Positions 51,963 through 61,977 of a stretch of 64,000 bases of DNA are shown piece by piece. The DNA comes from Falsiroseomonas ponticola. GTDB lineage: Bacteria; Pseudomonadota; Alphaproteobacteria; Acetobacterales; Acetobacteraceae. The notes beneath the pieces were generated by a model. That model saw nothing but the letters and a program-made list of their open reading frames with translations, did not search any database and was not told where the DNA came from. The stretch's first letter is position 1. Every line of letters starts with the position of its first letter. The stretch lies in contig NZ_JAERQN010000012.1 in NCBI RefSeq assembly GCF_016805305.1, positions 1-64,000 of the forward strand. The letters run 5' to 3'. Position numbers and translations under genes: made by a program.

Positions 51963-52771
51963 CGCGCACGCTCCGCCGCTGCCTGGCGCAGCCAGACCCA
52001 GGCGACAAGCCCGGTCATGACGCAGGAGACGAGGCCGAGGGCATTGGCCGTGCCGTAGTCCCCGAAGGAGTTGATGCGCCAGGCCATGGCGACGGTCAGC
52101 ATCGTCGGGCTCTGCCCGCTGATCATCATGGGCACGGAGAGCACGGACATCATGGTGACGAAGGACAGCACGAGCGCGACCATGATGTTACGCGCGACCT
52201 GCGGGATGACGATGCCAAGCAGGATGCGAAGACGGTTGGCGCCGAGGTTCTGCGCGGCCTCGATCCCCGACCGGTCCAGCGCGGCCATGGCGCCCGCGAC
52301 CAGCAGCGTCGCGAAGGGAAGCTGCTTCCAGACGAAGGTGATGACGATGCCGCGCCAGTCGAGGAAGCTCTGCGCCCATTCCTGCGGCATCAGGCCGATC
52401 CAGACCAGCGTGTTGTTCATCAGCCCGTTCTGGCCGATGAAGCCGCGCATGGCCTGCGCCGCCACAATGAAGGGGATGAAGAGCGGCCAGCGATACATGG
52501 CGCCCAGCAGGCGCAGCGCGAGCCTCGAGCGGCCGAGCGTCAGGTAGCCGCCGATCGAGACCGCGCCGAGCCCCGTCAGCGCGGTGGAGGCCACGACGAT
52601 CAGCAGGGTGAAAAGCAGGTCCATGCGGTAGAGCGACGCGGCATTCGCCAGGTTCGCAAGGGTCGCGCCCTGCGGGCCTTCGAAGGCGCCGCCGACCGAG
52701 AAGGCCAGCGGCACCAGGAAGAAGGCGCCGACGACGAGAAGCGCCGGCGCCAGGAGGAGATAGGGCAGCAC
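51959..52771 (-). CDS. ABC transporter permease, PotB type (270 aa)
   Basis: Helix 1 is LPYLLLAPALLVVGAFFLVPL. A second domain (GVKG-type loop here GNIAGAMAALDRSGIEAAQNLGAN) carries the EAA motif that touches the ATPase. The start is GTG, 4 bases after the receptor stop, without a clear ribosome site, so translation is probably coupled. It belongs to the PotABCD-like unit. Confidence 0.9.
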   Translation of the reverse strand: MLPYLLLAPALLVVGAFFLVPLAFSVGGAFEGPQGATLANLANAASLYRMDLLFTLLIVVASTALTGLGAVSIGGYLTLGRSRLALRLLGAMYRWPLFIPFIVAAQAMRGFIGQNGLMNNTLVWIGLMPQEWAQSFLDWRGIVITFVWKQLPFATLLVAGAMAALDRSGIEAAQNLGANRLRILLGIVIPQVARNIMVALVLSFVTMMSVLSVPMMISGQSPTMLTVAMAWRINSFGDYGTANALGLVSCVMTGLVAWVWLRQAAAERAR

Positions 52772-52775
52772 CGCG

Positions 52776-53918
52776 TCAGTTCAGGACGACACGTTCATAG
52801 GCTTCCTGCAGCGCGCGCATGAAATCCGCCTGCGGCATCGGTCGCGCGCCGCGCGCCAGCTGGTCGGGCCCGACGTCGCGGAACAGGCGGTCCCAGGTCT
52901 GCTGGTCCAGGTGCTGGCGGACATGCTGCGCATCGATGCCGGGCAGCCAGTTGAAGCGGCGGACGATGCCCTCCGCCTGCACCGGCGGGCTGGTGGCCAG
53001 TTCGATGAAGCGGCGGGCCACGTCGCTGTTCGCGGCGCGGGCGGGGATGACGTAGTACATGGGCTGGCCGGGCATGCCGGATTCCGGCAGCACGAGGCGA
53101 TAGGCCGGGTTGAGGCGCCCCTCCGCCTGCCAGCTGTAGAACATGTCCATCCAGACCGGGCCCATGTCGATCTCGCCGCGGTTCATCGCATCCAGCGTGC
53201 CGGCATTGCCGGGGGTGATGACGACGTTGCGGTTGAATTCGCGCAGGCGCTGGAAGGCGGGCGTCAGCGCGCTGACGGCTTCCGCATCGAAGGGGCCCTC
53301 GATCAGGCGCTTCTGGTCGGGGCCAAAGGCATAGGCCCAGCCGAAGACGAAGCCGACGCCGGACATGCCGCCGCGAATGCCGTTGTAGCCGAACCGGCGC
53401 GGGTTCTGCTTCACCCAGTTCTCCAGCTCCGCGAAGCTGCGGGGCGGGTTGGCGACGCGGGCGGGGTTGTAGGCCAGCGCGATCTGGCTGTTGAACATCG
53501 GCAGCACGAAGCCATCGACATTCTGGCCGAGCGCGTTGCGCGTGACGTCACTGGTGGCCAGCTGCCCCGTCGCGGCCTGGTCGCGATAGCGGGCAAGCAG
53601 GCCCTCCGCCACCATGCGGCCGGCCATGGTCTGGTGCACGACGGCGACATCGACATCGACGCTGTTGGTATTGGCGCGGCGCTGCGCCTCCAGCCTTTCC
53701 CAGATGCGCTGGCTGCCGGCATCGCCGGGCCCGGTGCCGAGCGCGCGGACCGTGACGCCCGGGTTCTGGCGCTGGAACATCGGGCCGAGATAGTCCGTGA
53801 TGTAGTCGACCATGTTCTGGTCGCCGGCGGTCAGCACGTTCAGCGTGACGCGCTGCTGCGCCAGGGCGGGCGTGGCGGCCAGGGTTGCCGTCGCGGCCAG
53901 GAATGTCCTGCGGTCCAT
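52776..53918 (-). CDS. ABC transporter substrate-binding protein, PotD/Fbp-like (380 aa)
   Basis: A Tat-type signal (MDRRTFLAATATLAATPALAQ) is followed by VTLNVLTAGDQNMVDYI. The fold belongs to extracellular solute-binding family 1, as in polyamine, iron(III) or 2-aminoethylphosphonate receptors. It has VDVDVAVVHQTMAGRMVAEG, NGIRGGMSGVGFVFGW and PESGMPGQPMYYVIP. GGAGG lies 10 bases before the ATG. The adjoining metallophosphoesterase suggests an organophosphate ligand, but this is inference. Confidence 0.88.
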   Translation of the reverse strand: MDRRTFLAATATLAATPALAQQRVTLNVLTAGDQNMVDYITDYLGPMFQRQNPGVTVRALGTGPGDAGSQRIWERLEAQRRANTNSVDVDVAVVHQTMAGRMVAEGLLARYRDQAATGQLATSDVTRNALGQNVDGFVLPMFNSQIALAYNPARVANPPRSFAELENWVKQNPRRFGYNGIRGGMSGVGFVFGWAYAFGPDQKRLIEGPFDAEAVSALTPAFQRLREFNRNVVITPGNAGTLDAMNRGEIDMGPVWMDMFYSWQAEGRLNPAYRLVLPESGMPGQPMYYVIPARAANSDVARRFIELATSPPVQAEGIVRRFNWLPGIDAQHVRQHLDQQTWDRLFRDVGPDQLARGARPMPQADFMRALQEAYERVVLN

Positions 53919-53946
53919 GGGCTTGCGTCCTCCGTTTCTTGCGCGT

Positions 53947-54996
53947 TCAGGGGGCGGCGAAGACATGCGCCGCGGGAGAGGGAATGCCGAGCCGCACCGC
54001 GGCGCCTTCCGGCAGCCGGTCCGGCACATCGACCAGCACGTCGTCGCGGCCGACGCGGATGGAGGCGCGCCAGCGGCCGCCCGGATAGGCGGAGAGCGCG
54101 ACGGTGCCGTGGAAGACCAGGCCATCGAGCGGTTCGCCGGCGGCGAGGATGCGCGCTTCCTCCGGCCGGAAATGCACGGTGGCGGGGCCCGGCGCGGGCG
54201 CGCGGCCAGGGGGAAGGCGGAGAGGCGCCTCCCCGGGTGCTGCCTCCGCCTCGGCGCCCGCGACGCGGACCGGCAGGCGGTTGGTGGCGCCGAGGAAATC
54301 CGCGACATAGGCGCTGGCCGGCCGTGCCCAGAGATCCTCCGGCGTGCCGGCCTGGGCGATGCGGCCTTCCTGCAGGATGACGATGCGGTCGGCGAGGATC
54401 ATCGCCTCCTCCCGGTCATGCGTCACATGGATGGCGGTGATGCCGAGGGATTGCTGGAGCGCGCGGAGTTCGTGGCGAACGCCCTCCCGCACCCGGGCGT
54501 CGAGGTTCGACATCGGCTCGTCCAGCAGCAGGATCGCCGGATCGACCGCCAGCGCGCGGCCGAGCGCTACGCGCTGGCGCTGGCCGCCCGACAGTTGCGC
54601 GGGCAGCCGGTTGCCGAGGCCCTCCAGCCGCAGCAGGCGCAGCATCTCCTCCACCTTCGCCTCGATCCGCGCGCGATCCCAGCCGCGCAGCTTGAGGCCG
54701 TAGCCGATGGTCTTGGCGACGGTCATGTGCGGCCAGAGCGCGTAGGACTGGAACACCATCGCGGCGCCGCGCTTCTCCGGCGGTGCCGCGGTGATGTCCT
54801 GCCCGCCGGCGCGGATGCGCCCGCCGGCCGGCGCGACGAAGCCCGCGATGGAGCGGAGCAGCGTCGTCTTGCCGCAGCCCGACGGGCCGAGCAGCGCCAC
54901 GAATTCGCCGGCGGCGACGGAAAGGGAGATGCCGTGCAGCACCGGCGTCCGCCCGAAGGAAACCGACAGGTTCTCCACCTCGACGCTGCTGCCCAA
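53947..54996 (-). CDS. ABC transporter ATP-binding protein, PotA type (349 aa)
   Basis: The nucleotide-binding motifs are complete: GPSGCGKTTLL, FQSYALWPHM, LSGGQRQRVALGRAL, LLLDEPMSNLDA and VTHDREEAM. The C-terminal regulatory domain (TOBE-type, residues about 240-349) is present. GGGAGG lies 5 bases before the TTG start at LGSSVEVEN; a longer in-frame version would lack a ribosome site. It is first in the PotABCD-like operon and divergent from the Ugp-like operon. Confidence 0.9.
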   Translation of the reverse strand: MGSSVEVENLSVSFGRTPVLHGISLSVAAGEFVALLGPSGCGKTTLLRSIAGFVAPAGGRIRAGGQDITAAPPEKRGAAMVFQSYALWPHMTVAKTIGYGLKLRGWDRARIEAKVEEMLRLLRLEGLGNRLPAQLSGGQRQRVALGRALAVDPAILLLDEPMSNLDARVREGVRHELRALQQSLGITAIHVTHDREEAMILADRIVILQEGRIAQAGTPEDLWARPASAYVADFLGATNRLPVRVAGAEAEAAPGEAPLRLPPGRAPAPGPATVHFRPEEARILAAGEPLDGLVFHGTVALSAYPGGRWRASIRVGRDDVLVDVPDRLPEGAAVRLGIPSPAAHVFAAP

Positions 54997-55166
54997 GCCT
55001 GCCTCCCTTTTGCGCGGACGGTAGAGCAGGCGGCCCCCGGCTGGAAAGGGCCGCAACCGCGATAAGTGCATGACATCGGGCCGCGGGGTGTCTGGCGTCC
55101 CGGCGGGGATGTCCCCTATCCTCCCCGCCGCACCCTGACCCACGGATCGCAGCGCTGAAGCCCGCC

Positions 55167-56252
<1,086 letters not shown>

Positions 56253-56288
56253 ACGAACACGCCTGAACCAACACGGAGGAGAAGCCCG

Positions 56289-57572
56289 ATGACGATCACC
56301 CGCCGCGCCACGCTCGGCGCGCTTGCCGCGAGCCCGCTGCTGGCCTCGCCCGCCGTCCACGCCCAGGCGCCGACCGAGATCGTGTTCAACTACCCGATCG
56401 CCGTCGGCGGGCCGATCCCGCGCCTGATCGACGGGTATTGCGAGGAATTCGCGCGGGAGAATCCGCGCTTCCGCATCAAGCCGATCTATGCCGGGTCCTA
56501 CCAGGACACGCTGACCAAGACGCTGACGGCGATGCGCGGCGGGGACGCGCCGCAGCTCGCCTGCCTGCTGGCCGTCGATATCTTCACGCTGATCGAGGAG
56601 GACGCGATCCTGGCGTGGGAGGATATGGCGGGGGTGGAGAAGCCCTGGCTGGACAGCTTCTATCCCGGCTTCATGGAAAACAGCCGCGCCCGCGGCAAGA
56701 CCTGGGGCATCCCCTTCCAGCGCTCCACCATCGTGACCTACTGGAACAAGGACGCGTTCCGGGAAGCCGGGCTGGATCCGGAGACGCCGCCGCAGAACTG
56801 GGCGCAGCAGGTGGAGTTCGCGCAGAAGCTGACGAAGCGGCAGGGCGACAACGTCACGCAATGGGGCATCCAGATCCCCTCCTCCGGCTTCCCCTACTGG
56901 CTGTTCCAGGGGCTGACGACGCAGGCCGACGTCCGGCTGATGAATGCGGATGGCAACCGCACCTTCTTCAACGACCCGAAGGTGGCGGAGGCGCTGCAAT
57001 ACTGGATGGACCTGTCCCAGCGCCACCGCGTGCATCCCGGCGGCATCGTCGAATGGGGCACCACGCCGCGCGACTTCTTCGAGCGCAAGACGGCAATGAT
57101 GTGGACGACCACGGGCAACCTGACGAATGTCCGCCGCAACGCCCCCTTCCCCTTCGGCGTCGGCATGCTGCCCGCGGGCCGCAGGCTGGGCAGCCCGACG
57201 GGGGGTGGCAACCTCTACGTCTTCAAGTCGGCCAATGCGGCGCAGCGGGAAGGCGCGGTGCGCTTCGCGCGCTTCCTGACGACGCCCGAGCGCGCGGCGC
57301 ATTGGGGGATCGAGACCGGCTACGTCGCCGTCACGCCCGCGGCCTTCGAGACGGCGGCGATGCGCGCCTATGTCGCGGACTTCCCCGCCGCCGCCGTGGC
57401 GCGGGACCAGCTGCCGCATGCGGTGGCGGAGCTTTCCACGCATGAGAACCAGCGCGTGACCAAGGCGCTGAACGACAACCTGCAGGCCGGGCTGCTCGGC
57501 CGGAAGCAGGCGGGCCCCGCCATGGCGGATGCGCAGGCCGAGGCCGAGCGCATCCTGCGCCGGTACCGCTGA
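56289..57572 (+). CDS. ABC transporter substrate-binding protein, UgpB-like (427 aa)
   Basis: A Tat-type signal (TITRRATLGALAASPLLAS, cleavage near VHAQ) precedes a family-1 receptor domain: VFNYPIAVGGPIPRLIDGY, GKTWGIPFQRSTIVTYWNKDAFREAG and MMWTTTGNLTN. The GIPFQRSTIVTYWNKD segment is that of UgpB-type glycerol-3-phosphate or sugar receptors. It follows the ATPase by 36 bases with GGAGGAGAAGCCCG as ribosome site. Ligand: glycerol phosphate, glycerophosphodiester or a sugar. Confidence 0.9.
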   Translation: MTITRRATLGALAASPLLASPAVHAQAPTEIVFNYPIAVGGPIPRLIDGYCEEFARENPRFRIKPIYAGSYQDTLTKTLTAMRGGDAPQLACLLAVDIFTLIEEDAILAWEDMAGVEKPWLDSFYPGFMENSRARGKTWGIPFQRSTIVTYWNKDAFREAGLDPETPPQNWAQQVEFAQKLTKRQGDNVTQWGIQIPSSGFPYWLFQGLTTQADVRLMNADGNRTFFNDPKVAEALQYWMDLSQRHRVHPGGIVEWGTTPRDFFERKTAMMWTTTGNLTNVRRNAPFPFGVGMLPAGRRLGSPTGGGNLYVFKSANAAQREGAVRFARFLTTPERAAHWGIETGYVAVTPAAFETAAMRAYVADFPAAAVARDQLPHAVAELSTHENQRVTKALNDNLQAGLLGRKQAGPAMADAQAEAERILRRYR

Positions 57573-57582
57573 GGAAACGGCG

Positions 57583-58458
57583 ATGCGGGGCCGGACGACC
57601 ATCCATGCGTGGCTGATGCTGTCGCCGGCCCTGCTGCTGCTGGTGGCCTTCACCCATTATCCCGCGATCGCCACCATCTGGCATTCCCTCTTCTCCACGC
57701 CGCGGGGCAGCCGCCCCGCGCGCTTCGTCGGCGCGGAGAACTACCTGGCGCTGGCGGAGGACCCGATCTTCTGGCAGGCGCTGACCAACAACCTGGTCTA
57801 TGCGCTGGCGACCATCCCGCTCTCCATCGGGCTGGCGCTGATGATGGCGCTCTGGGTGAACGGCAAGATCCATGGCCGCACCGCGCTGCGCATCGCCTTC
57901 TTCACGCCGACCGTGCTGCCGATGATCGCCGTGGCGAATCTCTGGCTGTTCTTCTTCACGCCGGATTACGGCCTGCTGGACCAGGTGCTGCGCACGCTGT
58001 TCGGCTGGGGGCCGACCAACTGGATCGGCACGACGGAAACCGCGCTCGGCGCGATGATCGTCGTGGCCGTCTGGAAGGAGGCGGGGTTCTTCATGATCTT
58101 CTACCTCGCCGCGCTGCAGGCCATTCCGCCCAACCTCTACGAGGCCGCGGCGATCGAGGGTGCGTCGCGCGCCCGCATCTTCTGGCGCGTGACGTTGCCG
58201 CTGCTGGGGCCGACGACGCTCTTCGTGCTGGTGAACGCCGTCATCAACGGCTTCCGCCTGGTGGACCACATCATCGTCATGACGAAGGGCGGCCCGGACA
58301 ACGCCACGGCGCTGCTGCTGACCTATGTCTACGAACTCGGCTTCCGGTTCTGGGACACGGCCACGGCCTCCGCCCTCACGGTCGTGCTGCTGGTGATGCT
58401 GGCGCTGACGGCAGTGCTGCAATTCGCGCTGGGCGAGAAGCGGGTGCATTACCGGTGA
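57583..58458 (+). CDS. ABC transporter permease, UgpA type (291 aa)
   Basis: Six-helix permease: AWLMLSPALLLLVAFTHYPA as helix 1, and VGAENYLALAEDPIFWQALTNN. The EAA loop is AIPPNLYEAAAIEGASRARIFWRVTLPLLGP, and DHIIVMTKGGPDNAT is a typical UgpA signature. GGAAACGGCG precedes the ATG; a longer in-frame start 18 codons upstream has no ribosome site. The stop is overlapped by the next start codon (GTGA). Confidence 0.93.
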   Translation: MRGRTTIHAWLMLSPALLLLVAFTHYPAIATIWHSLFSTPRGSRPARFVGAENYLALAEDPIFWQALTNNLVYALATIPLSIGLALMMALWVNGKIHGRTALRIAFFTPTVLPMIAVANLWLFFFTPDYGLLDQVLRTLFGWGPTNWIGTTETALGAMIVVAVWKEAGFFMIFYLAALQAIPPNLYEAAAIEGASRARIFWRVTLPLLGPTTLFVLVNAVINGFRLVDHIIVMTKGGPDNATALLLTYVYELGFRFWDTATASALTVVLLVMLALTAVLQFALGEKRVHYR

Positions 58459-59267
58459 ACGGGACGATCGGGCGTATCGCCGAACATGCGGCGGCCTGGC
58501 TGCTGGGCCTGGTCTGGGTGGCGCCGCTGCTCTACGCGGTCTGGGCCGCGATCCACCCGCAGGGTTATTCGACGCGCTTCGAGTTGTTCGCGCCGCTGAC
58601 GCTGGAGAATTTCACCGCTGCCTGGGATGCGGCGCCCTTCGCGCGCTACTTCCTGAACACCTTCATCCTGGTGACCATGGTGCTGGCGGCGCAGTTCGTG
58701 CTCTGCACGCTCGCGGCCTTCGCCTTCGCCCGCAGCGAATTCCGCGGCAGCGGGCTGCTGTTCGGGCTGGTGCTGCTGCAGTTGATGATCATGCCGGACG
58801 TGCTGCTGGTGGAGAACTACCGCAGCATGCGGGCACTCGGCCTGGTGGATACGATCCTGGCGATCGGGCTGCCCTACATGGCCTCCGCCTTCGGCATCTT
58901 CCTGCTGCGCCAGACCTTCAAGCAGATCCCGCGAGAGCTGGAGGAGGCCGCGCGGGTCGAGGGATGCGGCACCCTGGCGATCCTGCTGCGGGTCTATGTG
59001 CCGCTGGCGAAGCCGACCTACCTGGCCTATGGGCTGACCTCCGTCAGCTACCACTGGAACAACTTCCTCTGGCCGCTCGTCATCACCAACACGGTGGAGA
59101 CGCGGCCGCTGACCGTGGGGCTTTCCGTCTTCGCCTCCACCGACCAGGGAATCGACTGGGCGATCATCTCGGCCGCCACGCTGATGACATCCGCGCCCCT
59201 GCTGCTGGGCTTCCTGATGTTCCAGCGGCAATTCGTGCAGTCCTTCATGCGGGCCGGCATTCGTTAG
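58455..59267 (+). CDS. ABC transporter permease, UgpE type (270 aa)
   Basis: Second channel subunit. It has AWLLGLVWVAPLLYAVWAAIHP as helix 1, the EAA loop IPRELEEAARVEGCGTLAILLRVYVPLAKPTY, and GIDWAIISAATLMTSAPLLLGFLMFQRQFVQ at the end. The start is GTG, overlapping the UgpA-like stop. Completes the four-gene ATPase-receptor-permease-permease operon. Confidence 0.93.
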   Translation: MNGTIGRIAEHAAAWLLGLVWVAPLLYAVWAAIHPQGYSTRFELFAPLTLENFTAAWDAAPFARYFLNTFILVTMVLAAQFVLCTLAAFAFARSEFRGSGLLFGLVLLQLMIMPDVLLVENYRSMRALGLVDTILAIGLPYMASAFGIFLLRQTFKQIPRELEEAARVEGCGTLAILLRVYVPLAKPTYLAYGLTSVSYHWNNFLWPLVITNTVETRPLTVGLSVFASTDQGIDWAIISAATLMTSAPLLLGFLMFQRQFVQSFMRAGIR

Positions 59268-59345
59268 GGCACGGACAGGCCGATAGGCGCTGCCGATCCG
59301 GTGATCCCGCGGGCATCCTTGTTGCGCTGGGGGAGGAGAGGCCGC

Positions 59346-59360
59346 ATGTCTGGCCGATGA
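59346..59360 (+). CDS. Four-codon leader reading frame (MSGR) coupled to the helicase gene
   Basis: ATG-TCT-GGC-CGA-TGA. AGGAG lies 7 bases before its ATG, an ideal distance, whereas the same AGGAG is 18 bases from the helicase ATG. Its stop codon overlaps the helicase start (ATGA), so ribosomes ending here could restart on the helicase. Whether it is translated cannot be told from sequence. Confidence 0.4.
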   Translation: MSGR

Positions 59361-61969
59361 CCCTCCCCCCCGACCGCCACCAATCAGCGCCAGAGATCAG
59401 CCCGGGTCGGGTATCGAGCCTGCTGACCCGGGCAGGCCTTCCCCCGGAACGGGGGGAAGCGAGGCTGGTGGCCGGGATGCTGGCGGAGGTCGGCACGCTG
59501 GAACCCTCGGCCGCGGAGGCGGCGGAGGCACTGCGGAAACTGCGGGCGAATGGCGGCATCCCGCCCGAGCCGGAAGCGCCATCCGCCGCCGCGATCCAGG
59601 CCATGGCGGGGATGCTCTCCGGCATGGGGCTCAGCGCATCCGCGGCGGAGATCACGGTGCTGGCCCGGCGCTTCGCCGATGCCCCGCCGCCGTCGTCCGC
59701 CATCCTGGCCCAGGCCTGGCGAACATTGCGGCGCCCGGCACTGCGCGCCCGCCTGGCCACTGCCATGGCGGAGCATCCCTCCCTGCCCGCCCGCAAGGTG
59801 GATGTCGAGGCCGCACTGGAGGCCCTGACGGGCAGCGACGACTCCCCAGCGACCGTGCTGGCGGCACTCCGCGGGGCCATCCAGCAGCGCCTGCGCGGCG
59901 CGGGATCGGTCGAGGCCGCTGCGGCCGTGGCGGCGGACGACTCGGCGGCGCTGCTCGGCAAGCCGGAGGCGACGCTGGAAGCCATCGCGGTCGGCGCCCG
60001 GCTGGCGGCGGACGCGTTCGGGCTCGATGCCACCGCGGCAGAGCGCTTCGCGGAGGCCACGGTCGAGGCGGAGCGGGTGCGCCGCAAGGCATTGCGGGAC
60101 GCGGCCGCCGCGGCCCGCAAGGCGCGGGCGGAGGCCGATCGCCAGCAGCGGGAATGGGAAGCGAGCCTGGTCACGCGCGACGCCATCGCCCCGCTGCTCG
60201 GCTGTTCGCCGGCCGAGGCGGAAGCCTGGCTCCGCGCGAAGCGTATCCCGGTTGCGCGCCGCATCGCGAAGGGCCGCGGACGCGGCGCGGAAGAGCTGCA
60301 GTTCGATCCCGCCGTGCTCGCGACGCTGCGCGCCGAGGTGGCGGCATGGCGGCAGGAACGGGTGGCGCCGGCCAGGGCGAACCCGCGCGCCAGCATCGCC
60401 AAGGCGGCTGAAGCGCCGGTCCGGGTGGACAACGCCGTGCTGGCGGAAGCCGCGGCCATGGATCGCTTCGTCAGCCATTTCACCACGGCACGCGCGCTCG
60501 ACCGTCGCATCACCCTGATCACCGGCCCCACCAACTCCGGCAAGAGCCACCAGGCGCTCGACCGGCTTGCCAAGGCGGAGAGCGGAATCGCGCTCGCGCC
60601 GCTGCGGCTGCTGGCGCATGAATTCCGCGAAGCCCTCGCCGCGCGCGGAATCCTGGCGAGCCTCGTCACGGGCGAGGAGCGCGATCCGGTGCCGGGAAGC
60701 CGCTTCACCGCAGCGACGGTGGAGATGTGCCCCTTCAACACGCCGGTCGATGTCGCGGTGATCGATGAGGCCCAGCTGCTGACCGATCCCGATCGGGGCC
60801 ATGCCTGGACAGCCGCCATCATGGGCGTCCCGGCCCGGGAGGTCGTGGTGCTGGGCTCGCCGGACTGCATACCCCTCGTCCGCCGGATCGCGACGCTGAC
60901 GGACGAGCCGGTGGAGGAGATCGTCCTGGAGCGGAAGTCGCCGCTGCTGGCGGCCGATGAGCCCATCGCGCTTGGCGACCTGCGCAAGGGTGACGCGCTG
61001 ATCGCCTTCTCCCGCCGCGATGTCCTGGAACTGCGCAGCGAATTGCAGCGTCGCAGCCGGCGGGTCGCGACCATCTACGGCGCGCTGAGCCCCGAAGTGC
61101 GCCGCGCCGAGGCGAGGCGCTTCCGGGAGACGGGCGAGGCGGACATCCTGATCGCCACCGATGCGATCGGGCTCGGGCTCAACTTGCCGATCTCCCGCAT
61201 CGTGTTCTCGACGCTCGAGAAGTGGGATGGCACGGCCAGGCGGGCGCTCAATGCCTCCGAGGTCAGGCAGATCGGCGGCCGGGCGGGACGCTTCGGGCAC
61301 CATGAGGAGGGGATCGTCGCCGTCCTCGTCGGTGCCGGGCGCCCGGCGGCGATCAAGCTCGCGCTCGGGACCCAGCCCGCTGCGCCGGCCGACCTGCGGC
61401 CCCGCGTGGCGCCGGACCTCGCCATCGTCACGGCCGTGGCGCGGGAGATGGGCACGACATCGCTCTACGCCACGCTCACGCGGCTGCAACGGGCTGTCCT
61501 TCGGCCGGATGATCCGTCCTACCGCCTTGCCGACATCTCCGCGCAGATCAGCATCGCCGCGGAGATCGACAAGCTCGACCTGCCGCTCGCGACGCGCTGG
61601 ACCTATGCGCTATGCCCGGTCGATACGCGGGACTACGGGATCGAGCGCCTGTCGCGATGGGCGCTGGACCACGCCCGCGGCCACAAGGTCCGCCCCCCCG
61701 AAGCCGGCCCCCTGCCCCGGCCCGACACCGCGGGCCCGCTGGAACTGGAGCGGGCGGAGAAGACCTACAAGCGGCTGGTGGCGTGGCGATGGCTGTCGAT
61801 GCGCTTCCCGGACGTCTATGTCGCTGCCGATGCCGCGACGCGGGAAAGCAACCGGCTGAACGACTGGATCGAAGCGGTGCTCGCCAGCCATCCTGCGCGC
61901 GGCGGGCGCCATGCGCAGGAACGGCCGGAGCCGAAGGCCAGGCGCCGGGCACCGGCGCCGCGGCGGTAG
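59357..61969 (+). CDS. Suv3-like superfamily 2 RNA helicase (870 aa)
   Basis: Helicase core motifs begin near residue 388: Walker A LITGPTNSGKSHQAL, the DEAD-box variant IDEAQL near 468, motif III-like VLGSP, SLVTGEERDP, ATDAIGLGLNLP, and motif VI QIGGRAGRFG near 637. This is the SUV3/SUPV3L1 type known from mitochondria and alphaproteobacteria, where it works with exoribonucleases in RNA decay. The first 380 residues are Ala-rich and mostly helical, with a helix-turn-helix-like APLLGCSPAEAEAWLRAKRIPV. The C-terminus is basic and proline-rich. The start overlaps the leader frame. Confidence 0.9.
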   Translation: MTLPPDRHQSAPEISPGRVSSLLTRAGLPPERGEARLVAGMLAEVGTLEPSAAEAAEALRKLRANGGIPPEPEAPSAAAIQAMAGMLSGMGLSASAAEITVLARRFADAPPPSSAILAQAWRTLRRPALRARLATAMAEHPSLPARKVDVEAALEALTGSDDSPATVLAALRGAIQQRLRGAGSVEAAAAVAADDSAALLGKPEATLEAIAVGARLAADAFGLDATAAERFAEATVEAERVRRKALRDAAAAARKARAEADRQQREWEASLVTRDAIAPLLGCSPAEAEAWLRAKRIPVARRIAKGRGRGAEELQFDPAVLATLRAEVAAWRQERVAPARANPRASIAKAAEAPVRVDNAVLAEAAAMDRFVSHFTTARALDRRITLITGPTNSGKSHQALDRLAKAESGIALAPLRLLAHEFREALAARGILASLVTGEERDPVPGSRFTAATVEMCPFNTPVDVAVIDEAQLLTDPDRGHAWTAAIMGVPAREVVVLGSPDCIPLVRRIATLTDEPVEEIVLERKSPLLAADEPIALGDLRKGDALIAFSRRDVLELRSELQRRSRRVATIYGALSPEVRRAEARRFRETGEADILIATDAIGLGLNLPISRIVFSTLEKWDGTARRALNASEVRQIGGRAGRFGHHEEGIVAVLVGAGRPAAIKLALGTQPAAPADLRPRVAPDLAIVTAVAREMGTTSLYATLTRLQRAVLRPDDPSYRLADISAQISIAAEIDKLDLPLATRWTYALCPVDTRDYGIERLSRWALDHARGHKVRPPEAGPLPRPDTAGPLELERAEKTYKRLVAWRWLSMRFPDVYVAADAATRESNRLNDWIEAVLASHPARGGRHAQERPEPKARRRAPAPRR

Positions 61970-61977
61970 TCCCGCCC

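Noticed and set aside
59438..59459. CTTCCCCC/GGGGGAAG hairpin near the start of the helicase gene
   Set aside because: It lies within a clear coding region and the neighbouring sequence shows no termination or regulatory context. It is expected occasionally in GC-rich DNA.
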